This document shows, in pieces, positions 13,202 through 25,555 of a stretch of DNA of 64,000 nucleotides; position 1 is the stretch's first letter; every line of letters starts with the position of its first letter. The translations under genes and the position numbers were made by a program. The DNA is taken from assembly GCF_902686445.1 (NCBI RefSeq), contig NC_062223.1, forward strand, positions 60,847,998 to 60,911,997, written 5' to 3'. The stretch is from Sciurus carolinensis. Its lineage: Eukaryota > Chordata > Mammalia > Rodentia > Sciuridae. Under the pieces are notes generated by a model that was not told the origin of the DNA, did not search any database, and worked only from the letters and a program-made list of their open reading frames with translations.

Positions 13202-14160
13202 ATGATCCTCTTTATGCCCCCAAAGTACTTTACCTTAGAGCAAACATTCTTTGGTGACAATATCATTTAGTTTCTCCCTGTAAAGTGTTCATTGATGGTA
13301 GGTATGATGAACATTTTATGTCTTAGATCAAACTGTTTACCAGGAAATTTCACTGTATGAAAGAAGCTCAGTGTTTCTCATATGTTATCTCATGTAATTT
13401 TTGCATATGAGGAACTTGTGGTTCAGTTATAATTCTGGTGGTGTAATTTAGTGGTAAAACTTCTATTTAGGAATGCTTTAGGCCACATATCAGTAATAAA
13501 TGAGAGCAAACAAAACATAATACCCAATACACTGTAGCTTCAAGAAATGGTTGTTTAATTTTATCACATAACTAAAAGTCTGGAGGTGAGTGGTTTATGG
13601 TGTTAGTACAGGAGGTTAACAATGTTAGGATTTGGTTTGCATCTTCAAATTTCCTTGATTATAAATTAGTCACATTTGTCCCACATTCTAACAGAGGGAG
13701 CAGAGGAAAATGTATGACAGAATCACCATTCCATGTGTTCCTCTTTTAGGGATGGGAAACTCAAGGTAAGAAAGTCTTCCCAGAAGTACCAAAGCAGACT
13801 TCCTCCTATGTCTCATCGTCTAGAACCAGGTCATATGGTTCTAGTTACTACAAGGAGACTAATAAAGTAGCTGTTTTGTTTTTAATAACTTCTCTAGTGG
13901 AAAGCAGTTGAGAGAGAAAGGGATTTGGGGTGACTTTTGAATTGCCAACTAGGACAGTCTCTTACACAAATACAGTTCTTGGTTAGGTTTTTTGAATTAA
14001 TTTTCATCTCTGTCAGAGTCCTTAACTTTGCTGAGGGAGGACTTCTACATATTTTTGCAAATATGAGGAATTATATTTTTATATCTGCTTAGGAAGAATT
14101 TTGAATGACATTTACAGAAAAGAATAGAAATACATTTGGTAGACATCAATTAGTGTTTAA
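13202..14160. other. Unique intron, nothing confidently recognised
   Basis: No exon or repeat family was assigned. Confidence 0.55.
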
Positions 14161-14164
14161 GAAA

Positions 14165-14297
14165 ACAGGTTCTGGAGTAAGACTGTCAGTTTGAATGCTG
14201 TTTCTACTACATATTAGCTGTCTGGTATTGAAGAAGTTTCTTACCTTCTCTGGCCTCTTCCCACAGACTTATAAATATCAATACAATTTACACATTT
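14165..14297 (+). repeat. MIR, sense, interrupted by an L1 insertion
   Basis: The order is caggttctggagtaagac, then tttgaatgctgtttctac, then tagctgtctggtattg, then ttcttaccttctctggcct. This is MIR in sense orientation. The L1 with its TSD begins immediately after it. Confidence 0.7.
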
Positions 14298-15024
14298 AAA
14301 GTACTTAATTTGTATTATCAAGAAGGCAAGCAATAATAAATGTTGGCGTGGATGTGGGGAAAAAGGCACACATGCATTGCTGAGGGAGATACATAATAGT
14401 GCAGCCACTCTGGAAAGCAGTATGGAGAGTCCTCAGAAAACTTGGAATGGACCCACCAGTTGACCCAGTTTTCCCACTCCTCGGTTTATACCCAAAGGGA
14501 TTAAAATCAGTATACTACAGTAATGTACCCACATCAATGTTTATATCTGCTCAATTCACAATAGCTATACTGTGGAAACAACCTAGATGCCCTTCAATAG
14601 ATGAATGGATAAAGAAACTGTGGTATATATACACAATGCAATATTATTCAGTCATAAAGAAGAATAAAATTATGACATTTGCAGGTAAATGGATGGAGTT
14701 GGAGAATATCCTTCTAAGTGAAATAAGCCAATCCCAGAAAACCAAAGGCTGAATGTTTTCTCTGATAAATGGATGATGATACATAATGGGAGGGTGCATA
14801 AGAAAAGAATGGAGGAACTTTGGATTATGTAGAGGGAAATGAGGGGGAGGGGGCAGGGAAAGGAAAGATAGTGGACTGAGACAGACATCATTACCCTATG
14901 TGCATGTATGATTACACGAATGGTGTGAATCTACATTATGTAGAACCATAGAAGTGAAAAGTTGTACCCCATTTGTGTGAATGAATGAAAATGCAGTCTA
15001 TAAAAATAAAAAAGTGCTTAATTT
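14298..15024 (+). mobile_element. 5'-truncated rodent L1, sense, with TSD
   Basis: The L1 body runs 14312-15010 and ends in an A-rich tail (ataaaaataaaaaa). It is flanked by aaagtacttaattt (14298-14311) and aaagtgcttaattt (15011-15024), a 14-bp TSD with one mismatch. The + strand frame 14399-14752 encodes the C-terminal end of L1 ORF2p, including CPSIDEWIKKLWYIYT and ending in KTKG. The 3' UTR has a G-rich polypurine tract at about 14838-14860. It shares the 3' region of the larger L1 at 34.6 kb but lacks that copy's telomere-like block. Confidence 0.92.
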
Positions 15025-18000
15025 AATGCATATCAAATAATATTAAGTGCAATTATATGAAAAACTAAAACTGTTAGTAATTATTACTGCTATGGATTGG
15101 AAGAGAATGAATAACTCCTAAGAGACTATAAATTTTCATGAAGTACAATTTATATCCATTATACTTTCCACCTTTGTAAGTCAACATCTAAGATAGTATT
15201 TGCTGTATATTCTGAAGAAAGCTAAGAGTGAACACAATGATTAAAAAATAAATTTAGACAAATCTTTAACAAATACAAAGACAAGCTTGGTTTCATTGTA
15301 TAAGTTGCTACATTTCTCCAACTCTAATTTGGCATCTCTGGCTGTCCTTTCTAAAATGTACCATTCTCTGAAATATTCTTGCTCATTTCCCTTTGTTAAG
15401 TAGGTCCTTTGATAACTTAGGTGATTGGAGGGAAAATATTTGATTAAAATATTTGATTAAAACACTTCAAATAGATGATAATGATTAACTGGCTTAAATT
15501 CTCAAAGGAATAGGTGTTTTGTTCTAACAGTAAGTTTATAAATTGCAAAGAATATTTATTTTGTGGTACTATAAGGGGGATTTAAGAAAATGTATTAAAA
15601 ATATCTTAAGTATAAAAAAGAGATTGGTAGAGTGAACCCTGATATACCCATTACTAAGATTCTGGAATTTTCAAGATTTTGCCACTCTGTGTTCATTAGT
15701 TTCTCATTCACTTTTCTTTAATTTTTTTCCTGAAGTAATAGGGGGATTTAAAAAGTAAGACATAGCTTTCCAATGCCCTGCCTAGTCTATCTATACAACA
15801 TTATACTTTCATTTTAGAATACGGTGGTAGTTTGACAGTAAGAGCTGAAAGGTCAAATAAATACTCTACAAGCAATGACTTAATTAGAGGCTCCATATTG
15901 CTCCTGGGTTAGCTATAAAAAAATACTTAAGAATAAAGAAGTCTGTTTGTGACATTTGTATCACTTTGTTTACTAAAGATTATCTTTAGTTTTGAGTAAC
16001 ATGATGAGTAAAGCCCACTTAACCTTTTGTTTTTGAATTTAAATTCAGAAAAGTACAAAGTAGGGAATAATTATTTATATTCTTATCACCCCAAATTAAA
16101 CATGATCAATCTTTTTGGTATATTTATTTGCTTTTAAATCACTATAGTTCTTTTATTACACCTCTTTTACTGGGTTTCATTTTCTCTTAATTGGCTCAAT
16201 TTCATTGTTGAGACCTCTCCATACACATACATCAAAGGGGTTTAGGGGGATAATATTCCCAACTTTCTATCACATTTGTGTCTGCCTACCTGCCTTTTAT
16301 CTTCGTATGCAAATGACATATTTCTTTAACATTATATGCTTTCTTCCTTCCAGGAGTTTTGTAGATGATTTGTCCTTATTTATTCTTTGTTTTTTTTTTT
16401 TTTTGTTTGTTTGGAAGTCTATAAGATAATTATTTCACAGAGGTGAGAAGATAGTGGAGAAGTATTAGGGAGAATTCAGCTGAGGAAACTTGTGTCTTCT
16501 ATTTGCAGGCTGAGCCATCTTTTCTGAGAGTTTTGACTTGCTTTATAGCATAAGGTCCTATCTGCCTAATTGTGAATGAATGGGTCAAGATCCACCATTC
16601 ATGCAGGAGGATACTTTTTGGATCATTCCCCAGATGTTTTGTGTGGACCTAGAATTTTCATGTCTGTCAGACAAAAAAAAAGCCCTTGTTTACTCTATTT
16701 TTTTCCCAGTTAATTTTTCTGCTGTACTTCAGGTTAAAGGTGAAAAAGAACAAAATCTCATTCACTTTGCTTTGAAATTTGCTTTGAAATAATTTGAAAT
16801 TATTGATGACAATTCTTAGCATTTTATTGACGTACCCACATCATCTCTGTTTCTTTCCTTGGTTGCCAATTTTTGAGGTTTACTACATTTAGTTATTTCA
16901 ATTTTCTTGTTTAGCAACTGTTGATGAATTTTCCCCTGTATACTATGGTTCATTTAGTTATTAGTTGGGGAAGGAAAACTTGTGAACTAGTTTTGATGTG
17001 CCTTCATAATCAGAAATATTGCCCTTTTAATTTCTGATAGGAAGGTATATCCAGTACATCTGCGTAACATTTTCAGGAAGGATTTCTATTTGAACTATAA
17101 GACAACACTATCATCAATTCATGAGTGTCATTTTTTTTTTGTATCTCAAGGCCAGCATCTTTAGGGGCTTTACTCAAAACAACAATGAGGTAGATAGAGT
17201 GACAGCCTTCCAATGGAGAGCTGAAAATATCATGAGAACAGGGAGTAATACAAGGTTTAGAAATGTGTATGGGAACTTAGTTTGATCTGATGAATTTAGC
17301 TCACTAAAAGTAAATTTTTATTTATATTTTGTGGCAATATTTTCTAGTTTACCATCAAAGTTTAAAATCAGTTTGCCTATTTTTCACATCTTTAACAAAT
17401 AGCTATAATTATAAAATATTGATTGGTTTGAAATACTGACCAAATTATAAATTTTGTCAAATATTATGAAATAAAACTTTAATCCATAAAGAACAAACTT
17501 TTAAATTCTAATTATTCTATGTATATAATATATATGTATGTGTATATATGTGTATATACATAAACATATGTATATATACATAAACTTATATACTTGGTAT
17601 TCTGTTTTGAGATAATTTATTTTTGTTGTTCTGAATGTGGTAATGTGATTAAATGCAGTCCTGCATAAAGATCTTGTAGTAGAGAAGCTGAATGTGTTTA
17701 AAAGTAGTAATGGATGATTGATTTATTATTTGTGAAGTGGGTAGATGATCAACTTTCTCTCCTTTTTTGGCTTCTATGTTCCTTGTCAGTTAATCCTGCC
17801 TAGAAGTGTCCTTATGTAGTTTATTGTTTATGTCTTCTTTAAATAAGAGAGATTTATGATCTTGGGTAAGCAAAATTAAAAACATTGGTCATTAACAAAA
17901 TTTAAAATCTAAATATATCAGCTGGAAATTAAAAGGAAAATTTAAATAATTTTTAGATAAAAGGGGTCATATGATCTGAATGTTACATATTAAAAATTAT

Positions 18001-18079
18001 AAATAAAACACTACATTTAAAAATCCTTAAATACATTTAAAATGGTGATCATAAAAGAATTTAATTTTAATCAATGTAA
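15025..18079. other. Mostly unique intron with possible old L1 3'-UTR remnants
   Basis: The stretches near 15610-15740 and 16040-16160 (for example gtgaaccctgatatacccat) resemble old L1 3'-region text, low confidence. A TA/TG-rich simple repeat lies at 17518-17590. No exon was recognised. Confidence 0.4.
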
Positions 18080-19032
18080 ATCTTCTTATCAATAAAGATT
18101 AAAGAATGAAAATAAATTAAATTCTAAGTTTAATAAATGAGAAAAAAACACCCATCAACAAACCAAAGGTAAACACAAAGAAATAAATAATAAAGATAAA
18201 AGCAGAAATGAATTCAGTAGAAAATTAAAAATAGTTGGCCTAGTAATAAATTAAAATATAGTTTAAAATTAATACAAAATAAATACATTAGCTAAATTGA
18301 TCAAATGAAAGCATTGATACAGAAAATATCAACTGACAGGTGTTAATAACAGTTAAAATATAGGAAATTATAAAAATCAAAAGATGCTATTTTTCAGACT
18401 TCCATGTGAACAAATTTGAAAACCATGGTAATATAGATAATCTACTAGGAAAATAAAAATACCAAAATTTGACCCCATTAAAAATAGAAAGTGTAAAAAG
18501 ATTAATTTCTAAAGATAGAGAAATGTAGAGAATTATCACCTAGAAAAAGTATCAAGGAGATACCCTACAAATAGCACTAGGCCCAGAAGTTTCACAAGGG
18601 AATGCTTTCAATTCTTCAAATACCAGATACTCTCGGTGCTCCGTAAATCATTCTAGAGCATTAAAAATGGAGGGAAACTTCCTAGTCATTTTTATGAAGT
18701 AAATATGACATTATGCCTAGACTACTAAGACCATAAAAGTAAGTTACAGACCAATTTCACTTATAAATATTGATGGAAAATATATAAAATATTATTAAAT
18801 ATAATCAAACAGTAGTAAATATAATAGTAAATAAAATCATATATATAATCAAAGATTATTCTATGAACAAGTGGGAATTATTCCAGTTAATTCAGGCTTC
18901 GTTCAATATTAGGAAATTCTTCAATAGAATATACCATATTAATGAAAATGTCCTGGAATCATCTCTATTGATTTTGAAAAAGGATAGTCAACATAATTTT
19001 GATAAATATGCTCAAAAAAGTATAAATTGATG
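18080..19032 (+). mobile_element. Old L1 (L1M-type) ORF2 remnant, sense, first part
   Basis: Decayed ORF2 text in sense orientation: aatgaattcagtagaaaatt, later ttacagaccaatttcac, then attcttcaatagaatatacc and attgattttgaaaaagg. The same element resumes after 19978, so the antisense L1 between them interrupted it. Confidence 0.7.
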
Positions 19033-19977
19033 GGCTCTTATTTTTGTTATCTTTGTATGTGTGTATAATTGTGATTTTATCCATTTATATATATATATAT
19101 ATAAGTTTGTATCATTTAGTTACATTAATGATTTACATTACTATTTCTAAATTTTTTATTATCCTAATCAGAAACTGTATAATCAGTAAGCAGTAACTCC
19201 ACATTCCCCCTCTTTCAACCTGTATGTGGTAACTTCTAATCTATTTTCTGTCTCTATGAATTTACCTATTTTATATAGTGAATTCATGTATTACTTGTCC
19301 ATTTATTGAATGCCCTTTGTGTATGAATTATATTACCTGCCGTAATATTTTCAAGATTCATTCATGTTGTACCATATATCAGAATTTCAATCCTTTTTAT
19401 GTGTATTGTGTATTCTATTGTGTGTGTGCGTGTGTATCAGATTGTGTATCCATGCATTTGTTGATGGACACTTGGTTTGTTTTCATATGTGCATGTTGCA
19501 GTATATATTGGTATACATGTATCTGTTTTTGAGTTCCTGTTTTCCATTTTTTTTGGGGGGGGGGGGTTATGTACCTAGTAATAGAATTGTTGGGTGATGT
19601 GGTAATTCCATGTTTAAGTTTTTGAGTGAATGCCAGATTGTTTTCCATAATGACTACCAATTAACCTTTGCACCAGCAATGTATAGGGGCTCCAATTTCT
19701 CCACATTCTTAAAAATACTTATTTTTCTTTTCTTTCTCTTTTTTCATTGATTATATCTATGCTAGTAGATGTGATGTCTCACTGTAGTATTAATTGACAT
19801 TTCCCTAATGACTAGTAATGTTTAACATCTTTTTATGTGCTTCTTGGTTATTTGTAGGTCTCTAAGAGAAATGTCTGTTCTATGCCTTTGCTCATTTATA
19901 AGTTAGATTGTGTTTTTATTGTCAAATTGAAGGAATTCTTTATTTTTGTATTAAATCTTTGATATTGTGGACTCTTA
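19033..19977 (-). mobile_element. Old L1 3' end, antisense, inserted into another old L1
   Basis: Text of the L1 3' end is in reverse complement: gttgatggacacttggttt, then gtacctagtaatagaattg, then ttttgagtgaatgccagattg, then ttgcaccagcaatgtatagg. Short matching flanks ggctctta (19033-19040) and gactctta (19970-19977) may be the TSD. It contains a TA run at 19084-19102 and a G run of about 13 near 19555-19567. Confidence 0.75.
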
Positions 19978-20150
19978 ATTAACATAATAAAATATATGTA
20001 GTGTCATCCTAAATGGGGAAACTTACAGAATAAGTACAGGCATTTTCATTAAGATCAGGAACAAGGCTCGGATGACCACTGTTACCACTATATTCAACAT
20101 TGTTCTGGGGTATTAGCCAAAGCAATAGGACACGATATATAAATTGGAGA
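19978..20150 (+). mobile_element. Old L1 ORF2 remnant, sense, second part
   Basis: It continues the element that stops at 19032: ttaacataataaaatatatg, tcatcctaaatgggg, then aagatcaggaacaaggct and gccaaagcaataggac. This is the ORF2 stretch following the one seen before the interruption. Confidence 0.8.
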
Positions 20151-20159
20151 CATCAGATT

Positions 20160-20212
20160 GGTAAAGGACCTTAAGAGGTAGAGTACCCTTGGGTTCAATT
20201 TCCAGTACCAGG
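20160..20212 (+). mobile_element. ID SINE fragment, sense
   Basis: The sequence ttaagaggtagagtaccct followed by tgggttcaatttccagtac matches the A-box side and B-box of an ID element. The 5' end is degraded. Confidence 0.6.
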
Positions 20213-20362
20213 AAATATATGTATATATTATACACACACACACACACGTGTATATAACTTATTATATAAAATATTATATGTTACATATTATAACATAATA
20301 TATAATATAGTATATAACATTATATAATTAAATTATATATATATATATATATTCACACAATT
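20213..20362. repeat. AT-rich simple repeat with a (CA)n segment
   Basis: Mixed TATA, CA and TATAAT units run from about 20213 to 20352, with (AC)n at 20231-20246 and (TA)n at 20334-20352. Confidence 0.85.
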
Positions 20363-20389
20363 GTCTTTTGTCCTACGTTGTTTTTAACA

Positions 20390-21611
20390 AAGAATCAGCT
20401 ATCATCATGTTTTCTGTTTCTCAGTATATAATAAGCCTTTTGGAGAACTGATTTTCAGAAATGCTTTTTATTTCACAGTTCTTGGTGTAGTTTTCTTCAT
20501 ATTTCTTGTTCTTAGAGTTCATTGGAATTCTTGATTTTGTAAGTTTACAGTTTTCATCAAATTTGAACAAATTTCAACCATTAATACCATCAATATTTTT
20601 TCTGTTTCTCTCTCCCTACCTTTGGGGTCTTTAATTATACATATATTAGGATGTTTGAAATTGTGTCACAAGTTCACCGATTCTCTGTTAATTTTTTCTG
20701 TTGTCTTAGCATTTAATTTTAGACAGTTTCCATTGCTATTGACAAGATTAATCATTTTTCTTCTGCAGTATTTAATTTGTCTTTAATCCAATCCAGTGTA
20801 TTTTTCAGACATTTTGATTTTCATTTCTAAAAGTTTGATTTTTGTGTGTTTATATTTCATATGGCCATTTAACCTTTTAAATCTTTCCATGACTTAGTTG
20901 AACATATAGAATATAGTTCCAACTACTATTTTAGTGTTTTTGTTAATTTTAGTATCTGTGGTATTTTAATTTAGCTTCTATTGATTAATTTTTCTCTTTG
21001 TTAGAGTCATATTTTCTATTTGTTTGTATGCCTGGATCTAGACATAATGAATTTCATCTTTTTGAGTATTCCTATAGATATTCTTAGGTCTTGTTCTGGA
21101 ATTAAGTTCCTTAGAATCAGTTTGACCCTTTAGGGTCTTACTCTGAAACTTTATCAAGCAGAAGCAGGTGATGTTTACCTAGCCCAGGCTAATTTAACCC
21201 CTCAACTGAGGTGAAGCTCTTCTGAATACTCCATAGTATGCCCCTTGAATTGAGAACTTTCCAGTGTGGACAGTGAAGATAGGAACTATCCCAAGGTCTT
21301 TATGAGTTACTGGAATTGTTCCCTCTAATTCTTTCAGGTAGTTATTTTCCTAGCTTTTTATAATGTTCTCACGTGTATGCACCAGTCACTACTCAGTACA
21401 ATATTGAAGAGGTCCTTCTGCATATCTCTAGATGTCTCTCCCTGTGCAGTCCCTCCTTTTCCAATGCTCTATTCTGTGAATTCTAGCCAACTTAGTCTCC
21501 ATGACCTTTTAGTTTTAGCTCTTCATTCAGGAGAATAGGTAGCCTTCACTTGAGTTCTTCCCCATACCAGGCAGTAAACTGGGACTCACTCATTGTTTAC
21601 TGTGTCTATTT
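20390..21611 (-). mobile_element. Old L1 5' half, antisense, part one
   Basis: Reverse-complement text of an old L1 ORF1 and 5' UTR region: cttggtgtagttttcttcat, then ttttcatcaaatttgaaca, then ccagtgtatttttcagacat, later tgtatgcctggatctag and tctttcaggtagttatttt. A SINE at 21612 splits it from the extreme 5' end. Confidence 0.75.
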
Positions 21612-21825
21612 ATTTTTTATCTTTATTTTTTGGTACTTGGCATTGAGCCCAAGCATGTTTACCACTGAGTTACATCCCCAGCCCTTTTTATTTTTATTTT
21701 GAGACAGAATCTTACTAAGTTGCTTAGGACCTCACTAATTTGCTGAGGCTACCTTGAAACTTGGGATCCTCCTGCCTTAGCCTCCCAGGTTGCTAGGATT
21801 ACAAGTGTACATCTCTGCACCAGAC
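21612..21825 (-). mobile_element. B1-ID dimeric SINE, antisense
   Basis: On the + strand: a T-rich stretch, then the ID part (ggcattgagcccaagcatg, accactgagttacatcccc), then a T-rich spacer, then the B1 part (gagacagaatcttactaag, gatcctcctgccttagcctc). It sits inside the antisense L1 5' region. Confidence 0.87.
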
Positions 21826-21968
21826 TTGTTTACTGCCTCTAAAGGATTACTACCCATTATTTCCTGATGTCCAATCTTGAAACCTTCATTCATAAATTTT
21901 TTTTGTCTTGTTTTGTTTTTTAAGCAGGAGGGTAAATTCAGCCTCTACTTTGGCCAGAAGTGAAATGG
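21826..21968 (-). mobile_element. Old L1 5' end, antisense, part two
   Basis: It continues the L1 after the SINE: tgatgtccaatcttgaaac, then aagcaggagggtaaattca and ctttggccagaagtgaaa. The last piece matches the 5' terminus of old mammalian L1s in reverse complement. Confidence 0.75.
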
Positions 21969-23000
21969 GTAATACAAATAATGCAAGTTAAAACTATATT
22001 GAGATGGCAATTCTAACCACCAAATTATTAGAAATTTAAAATATGAGAAATTTAAAAATATGAAACTTTTTTTGGGGAAGGTTGTGAAGAAAGAGACACT
22101 CATTTTGAGTGTAATGCAAATTGGCACAACTCTTTTGGAAGTAGATTTCACAGAATCTCTCCAAGTACTTTCTTTTGACCCATCAGTCCCCTTTTGTGTA
22201 TTTACCCTGAATTTATAACTTTAAAAATTCAGCATACATATGAACAAAGCTATTGGCAGCATCATTACTTGTTATTGGAAACAACCTAAATATACATACC
22301 TAGGAGAGAGATTCAATAAACTCTCATGGTTATGGAGTACTATGTAGCTATAAAAAATATTGAAGAAACTATAATCTGATACAGAGTTATTGCCAATGAA
22401 ATCCAATGTGTATGTGGAAGAACATTTATAAAATAATATTTGGGGGAGAAAAAAGGGGCAATTAGAAAATATACTTTTATCTATTCAACCATGAAGAAAG
22501 AAACAGTGGAAGGTAAACAAGAAATTATTAAGACCAAATACCTAGAAATGATGGGTACAAATGGTGTAGAAATGATGGGGTTGGTGTGAACCAGGTAGAG
22601 TGAATGGAATGGTGGGGAGGTGACACTTGTGACTACTATTTTGTACACTTGTATCTTTTGGAACCATACTCTTATCTCATACTAAATGCACAAACGAGCG
22701 TTTATGAATGAAGAACAAAAATGGATACAAACAGAAAAGAATTTAACTGTTATTTCAAATGACATAATCACATTGAAATTGTGTAGGGTGGATGGAATGA
22801 ACCTAAATAAACTTGGACTAGTATTTTTACACCACATTCTAAATCTAAAGAGTAAAATTTCTAAAAAATGCATGTCCTTCAAAGAGAGGGACAGAGAGAT
22901 AATGTAAACTGTAATACAAGTGTGAACTGATAACATTTGAGGAATCTGGATGAAGGATATACATGAATTCTACTATTTTTACATTTTTTTGTTTGAAGTT
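21969..23000 (+). mobile_element. Old L1 3' end, sense
   Basis: ORF2 C-terminal and 3'-UTR text in sense: atgcaagttaaaactatatt, then ttggcacaactcttttgga, then attggaaacaacctaaata, then gagtactatgtagctata, ending in ggaatctggatgaaggat and a T/A-rich terminus. It abuts the antisense L1 5' end at about 21968. Confidence 0.8.
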
Positions 23001-25190
23001 TGTTTGAAAAAAAATTTTGATCATGAGTTTTTTATATGGAAAATGCCTTTCACTGATGAACATCCAAAAAAATTTCTAAGACTTATTTTTCCCAGTACTT
23101 ACACCTATAATTATATTATATTATATAATATATTCTGATATTCTGCAGTTACTGGAAATGCCAACTGTTCAGTGACTGTTACTTGAAGACTTTTAGGAAA
23201 TAAGTATACAAACTTCCAGGTACTCATGGACGAGGCCTTACTCTATATCTGATGAGCAGTTCACTTGAAGGTATATTAAGGATTCGTGACTCACAATAGT
23301 TTTACACAATAGTTCCTCACAAAAATTTTAAATAAGAGGAATAGGGTGCTTTCCCTTTCTGTAGTACAATTGAAACTATAATAAGCTGAGTGTAATTGCT
23401 CTTGGAAATTTTGTTTTGGTTAGGAAGGCAATGGGAGTGATTAGGATGTAGTATTGTGATACAGAAGTTATATCTAGGAGAATTCTAGGGGTCCTTGGGA
23501 AACTATAAATCAGGATGAAATCAAGGCTATTGTTCTGTGTCATTTTAACTCTTATCAGAGGCTCCTTTAAGTTTGAAGCTCATCACCATCATTGTTATTA
23601 TTAATATTTTTATTGCTGTTGTTATCATTCATGGAAGCCATTTGAAATAAACCCTCTGACCATCAAAATGCTTAGTTTACCTGCAAATGTTTAAATTTTG
23701 AGCGTTGAGAATATCATATAAAGAAATAAGGCAGTTGAGTTTGAGAGAACCAAATCATCTGTCAGTAGATAACTTGACAAGACTTGTATGAGGTTTGAGA
23801 ATAGAGTAGCTGTTAAGAGTTAGCAGCTAATTGAAGTGGTTGATTTTCTATGTATGGAACTGTTACACAGGCCATGGGATCTTCTTTCTCAGCAACTAAT
23901 TATGTTAGCATTCAGGATTCTTATATCCAACTCAGGAAAAACCTAAGAATTCTTCTCTGTACTTTGATCTTAATGCATCATTGATCTGACCCTAGGATGT
24001 TACTACAGTTTTCCTTCTTGTAGTGAGTCACAAAGGCAATTTATTGTGGTGAAAGCAAGACTGGTATATTTCAAAACACCTGTATGGAAAACCAGATTTC
24101 ATGTGTAACAAGCACTATGTTATCCGGCTAATATAACTACTGTAAAGATGGCACAGCTACAGTTATCATCCTTGTGACAGTAATGTTATGGTGTGGAGCT
24201 CTCTTTAAATATTACACTTTTGTTTGTAGCTATCAATGATTTACAGAACTTGCACTCTAAGACATTGTCTCTTACTTTTAAAGAGTGTGCTTTTAGACTG
24301 GCTTTTCTATTTTGTTTATTCAGTAAAAACACATATCATCTTAAGCTTCAGGCAGGCAGCATAAGAGTGTTTCTGCCTATCTTGGTAGTTATTATCTCCC
24401 TTTCTTCACATCAGTATCTGGATTATGTTTATGTATTTTATTATCTTTCTCTACATACACTCAGGCCAATCGTTGAATACTGACAACTGACTTATTTTCA
24501 GGGTTACATTGGTGATGTGTTTTGGTCAGGAAGGCAATGGAAGTGCCTTGCCATTTAGTGGTAAGAAATCATTAAGCACTCACATTTGATGCTTGTATAG
24601 AGCCCAGGCTCATAGACATATAACATTATCAGCTTCTAATTTAGTTCATAGCTGAATTCCCTTTGATACCACTAACTGTTGCCAAGTTTGAATAGAGAAT
24701 TAAGAGGCACATGGAGTTCATCTTCAAGCTGTGCAGAGGGCTTTTGAAAGAGCTTTTGTGCTCGGTGTAATCAAGAGAACTGGTCAGTGTTTGAAATATT
24801 TGCAGAACAATACTTGGTTGGGAATTGTCATTTTTCCTGTTCCCTCTCTAAATAATAAGGAAGGGGAATAAATTCAGATTTCATTCTTGCTTTCTGTGAC
24901 TATAATATTCTTCCTTTTCAAAAGCATAATTTTAGCTTTTATTTTCCTTTTACTCAAAATGTAAGTGTTAAAAATGAAGCCAGGTTAAAATTGATTAAAA
25001 AAATTTGTGTTGAGGGAGAAGATTTAAAACTACTGGTGATTACTTAATTTCCTGCCTTAGTTCTGAAAGAAATGATTCTTTTAATAACTAATGGCCAGAT
25101 CCAGCCAACACTGGATTTACAAGCTATCGTTCATTTGTAAGTCTTTTTTTTTTTTTTTTTTCATTTAAAGGAAAGTATTCTGTTATTCAG

Positions 25191-25247
25191 AAAAACTGTA
25201 CAAAACTCAAGGGTCAAGAATGTCCTCCAGAAGGAGACTTCTGTGGG
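25191..25247 (+). other. Candidate cryptic/cassette exon in SOX6 intron
   Basis: Seen: a possible acceptor (tgttattcag, ending 25190), 57 nt, then a strong donor match GTGAGT at 25248-25253, on the same strand as SOX6. All three frames of the 57 nt are open. Joined to the phase-1 boundary of the known exon it would add 19 residues without a stop or frame change. Against it: the pyrimidine tract is interrupted by two upstream AG dinucleotides, the peptide matches nothing I recognise, and an open frame this short is likely by chance. This is inference only. Confidence 0.22.
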
Positions 25248-25249
25248 GT
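25195..25249 (+). repeat. 55-bp exact direct repeat, copy 1
   Basis: The block begins actgtacaaaactcaaggg and ends ggagacttctgtggggt. It is identical over 55 bp to 26998-27052, and the flanks differ at once on both sides. This copy sits in unique sequence and is the likelier source. Confidence 0.97.
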
Positions 25250-25555
25250 GAGTGGCTTACAGTGTATCTTGAATCTGCCACCTCAAGAGTGCTCCTTGCC
25301 TTAGTTGTTTTCTCTTGGGTCTCTACTACCATAGAACACTGACACAAGAATCTGCGAAATCTTTCACAGTATTTTCTTTGGTGCTCTTAGCTGGTATATT
25401 TAAAAAGATATGAAACATATGGAAGAATAAAAGGTAAGTAATTACAGAAAATAAACATAAAATTAACATGTAGTGTGCAAAATACTGTTTCCTTCTTCTA
25501 AGGATCCAAGTAAGGTTTACTGCATCCCAAATTCTTTTATTATGCATTCATTTTC

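Larger units (their letters stand above)
23001..25555. other. Repeat-poor intron, possible conserved noncoding elements
   Basis: About 2.5 kb without any recognised transposable element apart from a 21-nt T run at about 25142-25162. Non-repetitive text at 24180-24470, 24640-24880 and 25060-25330 is the most complex and least AT-biased of the stretch. The 96-residue + frame at 24193-24483 is not recognisable. A candidate cryptic exon is listed separately. Confidence 0.4.

Noticed and set aside
22682..23138. Cluster of overlapping 60-84-codon frames on both strands
   Set aside because: All fall in an old L1 3' end with unbiased AT-rich codons.
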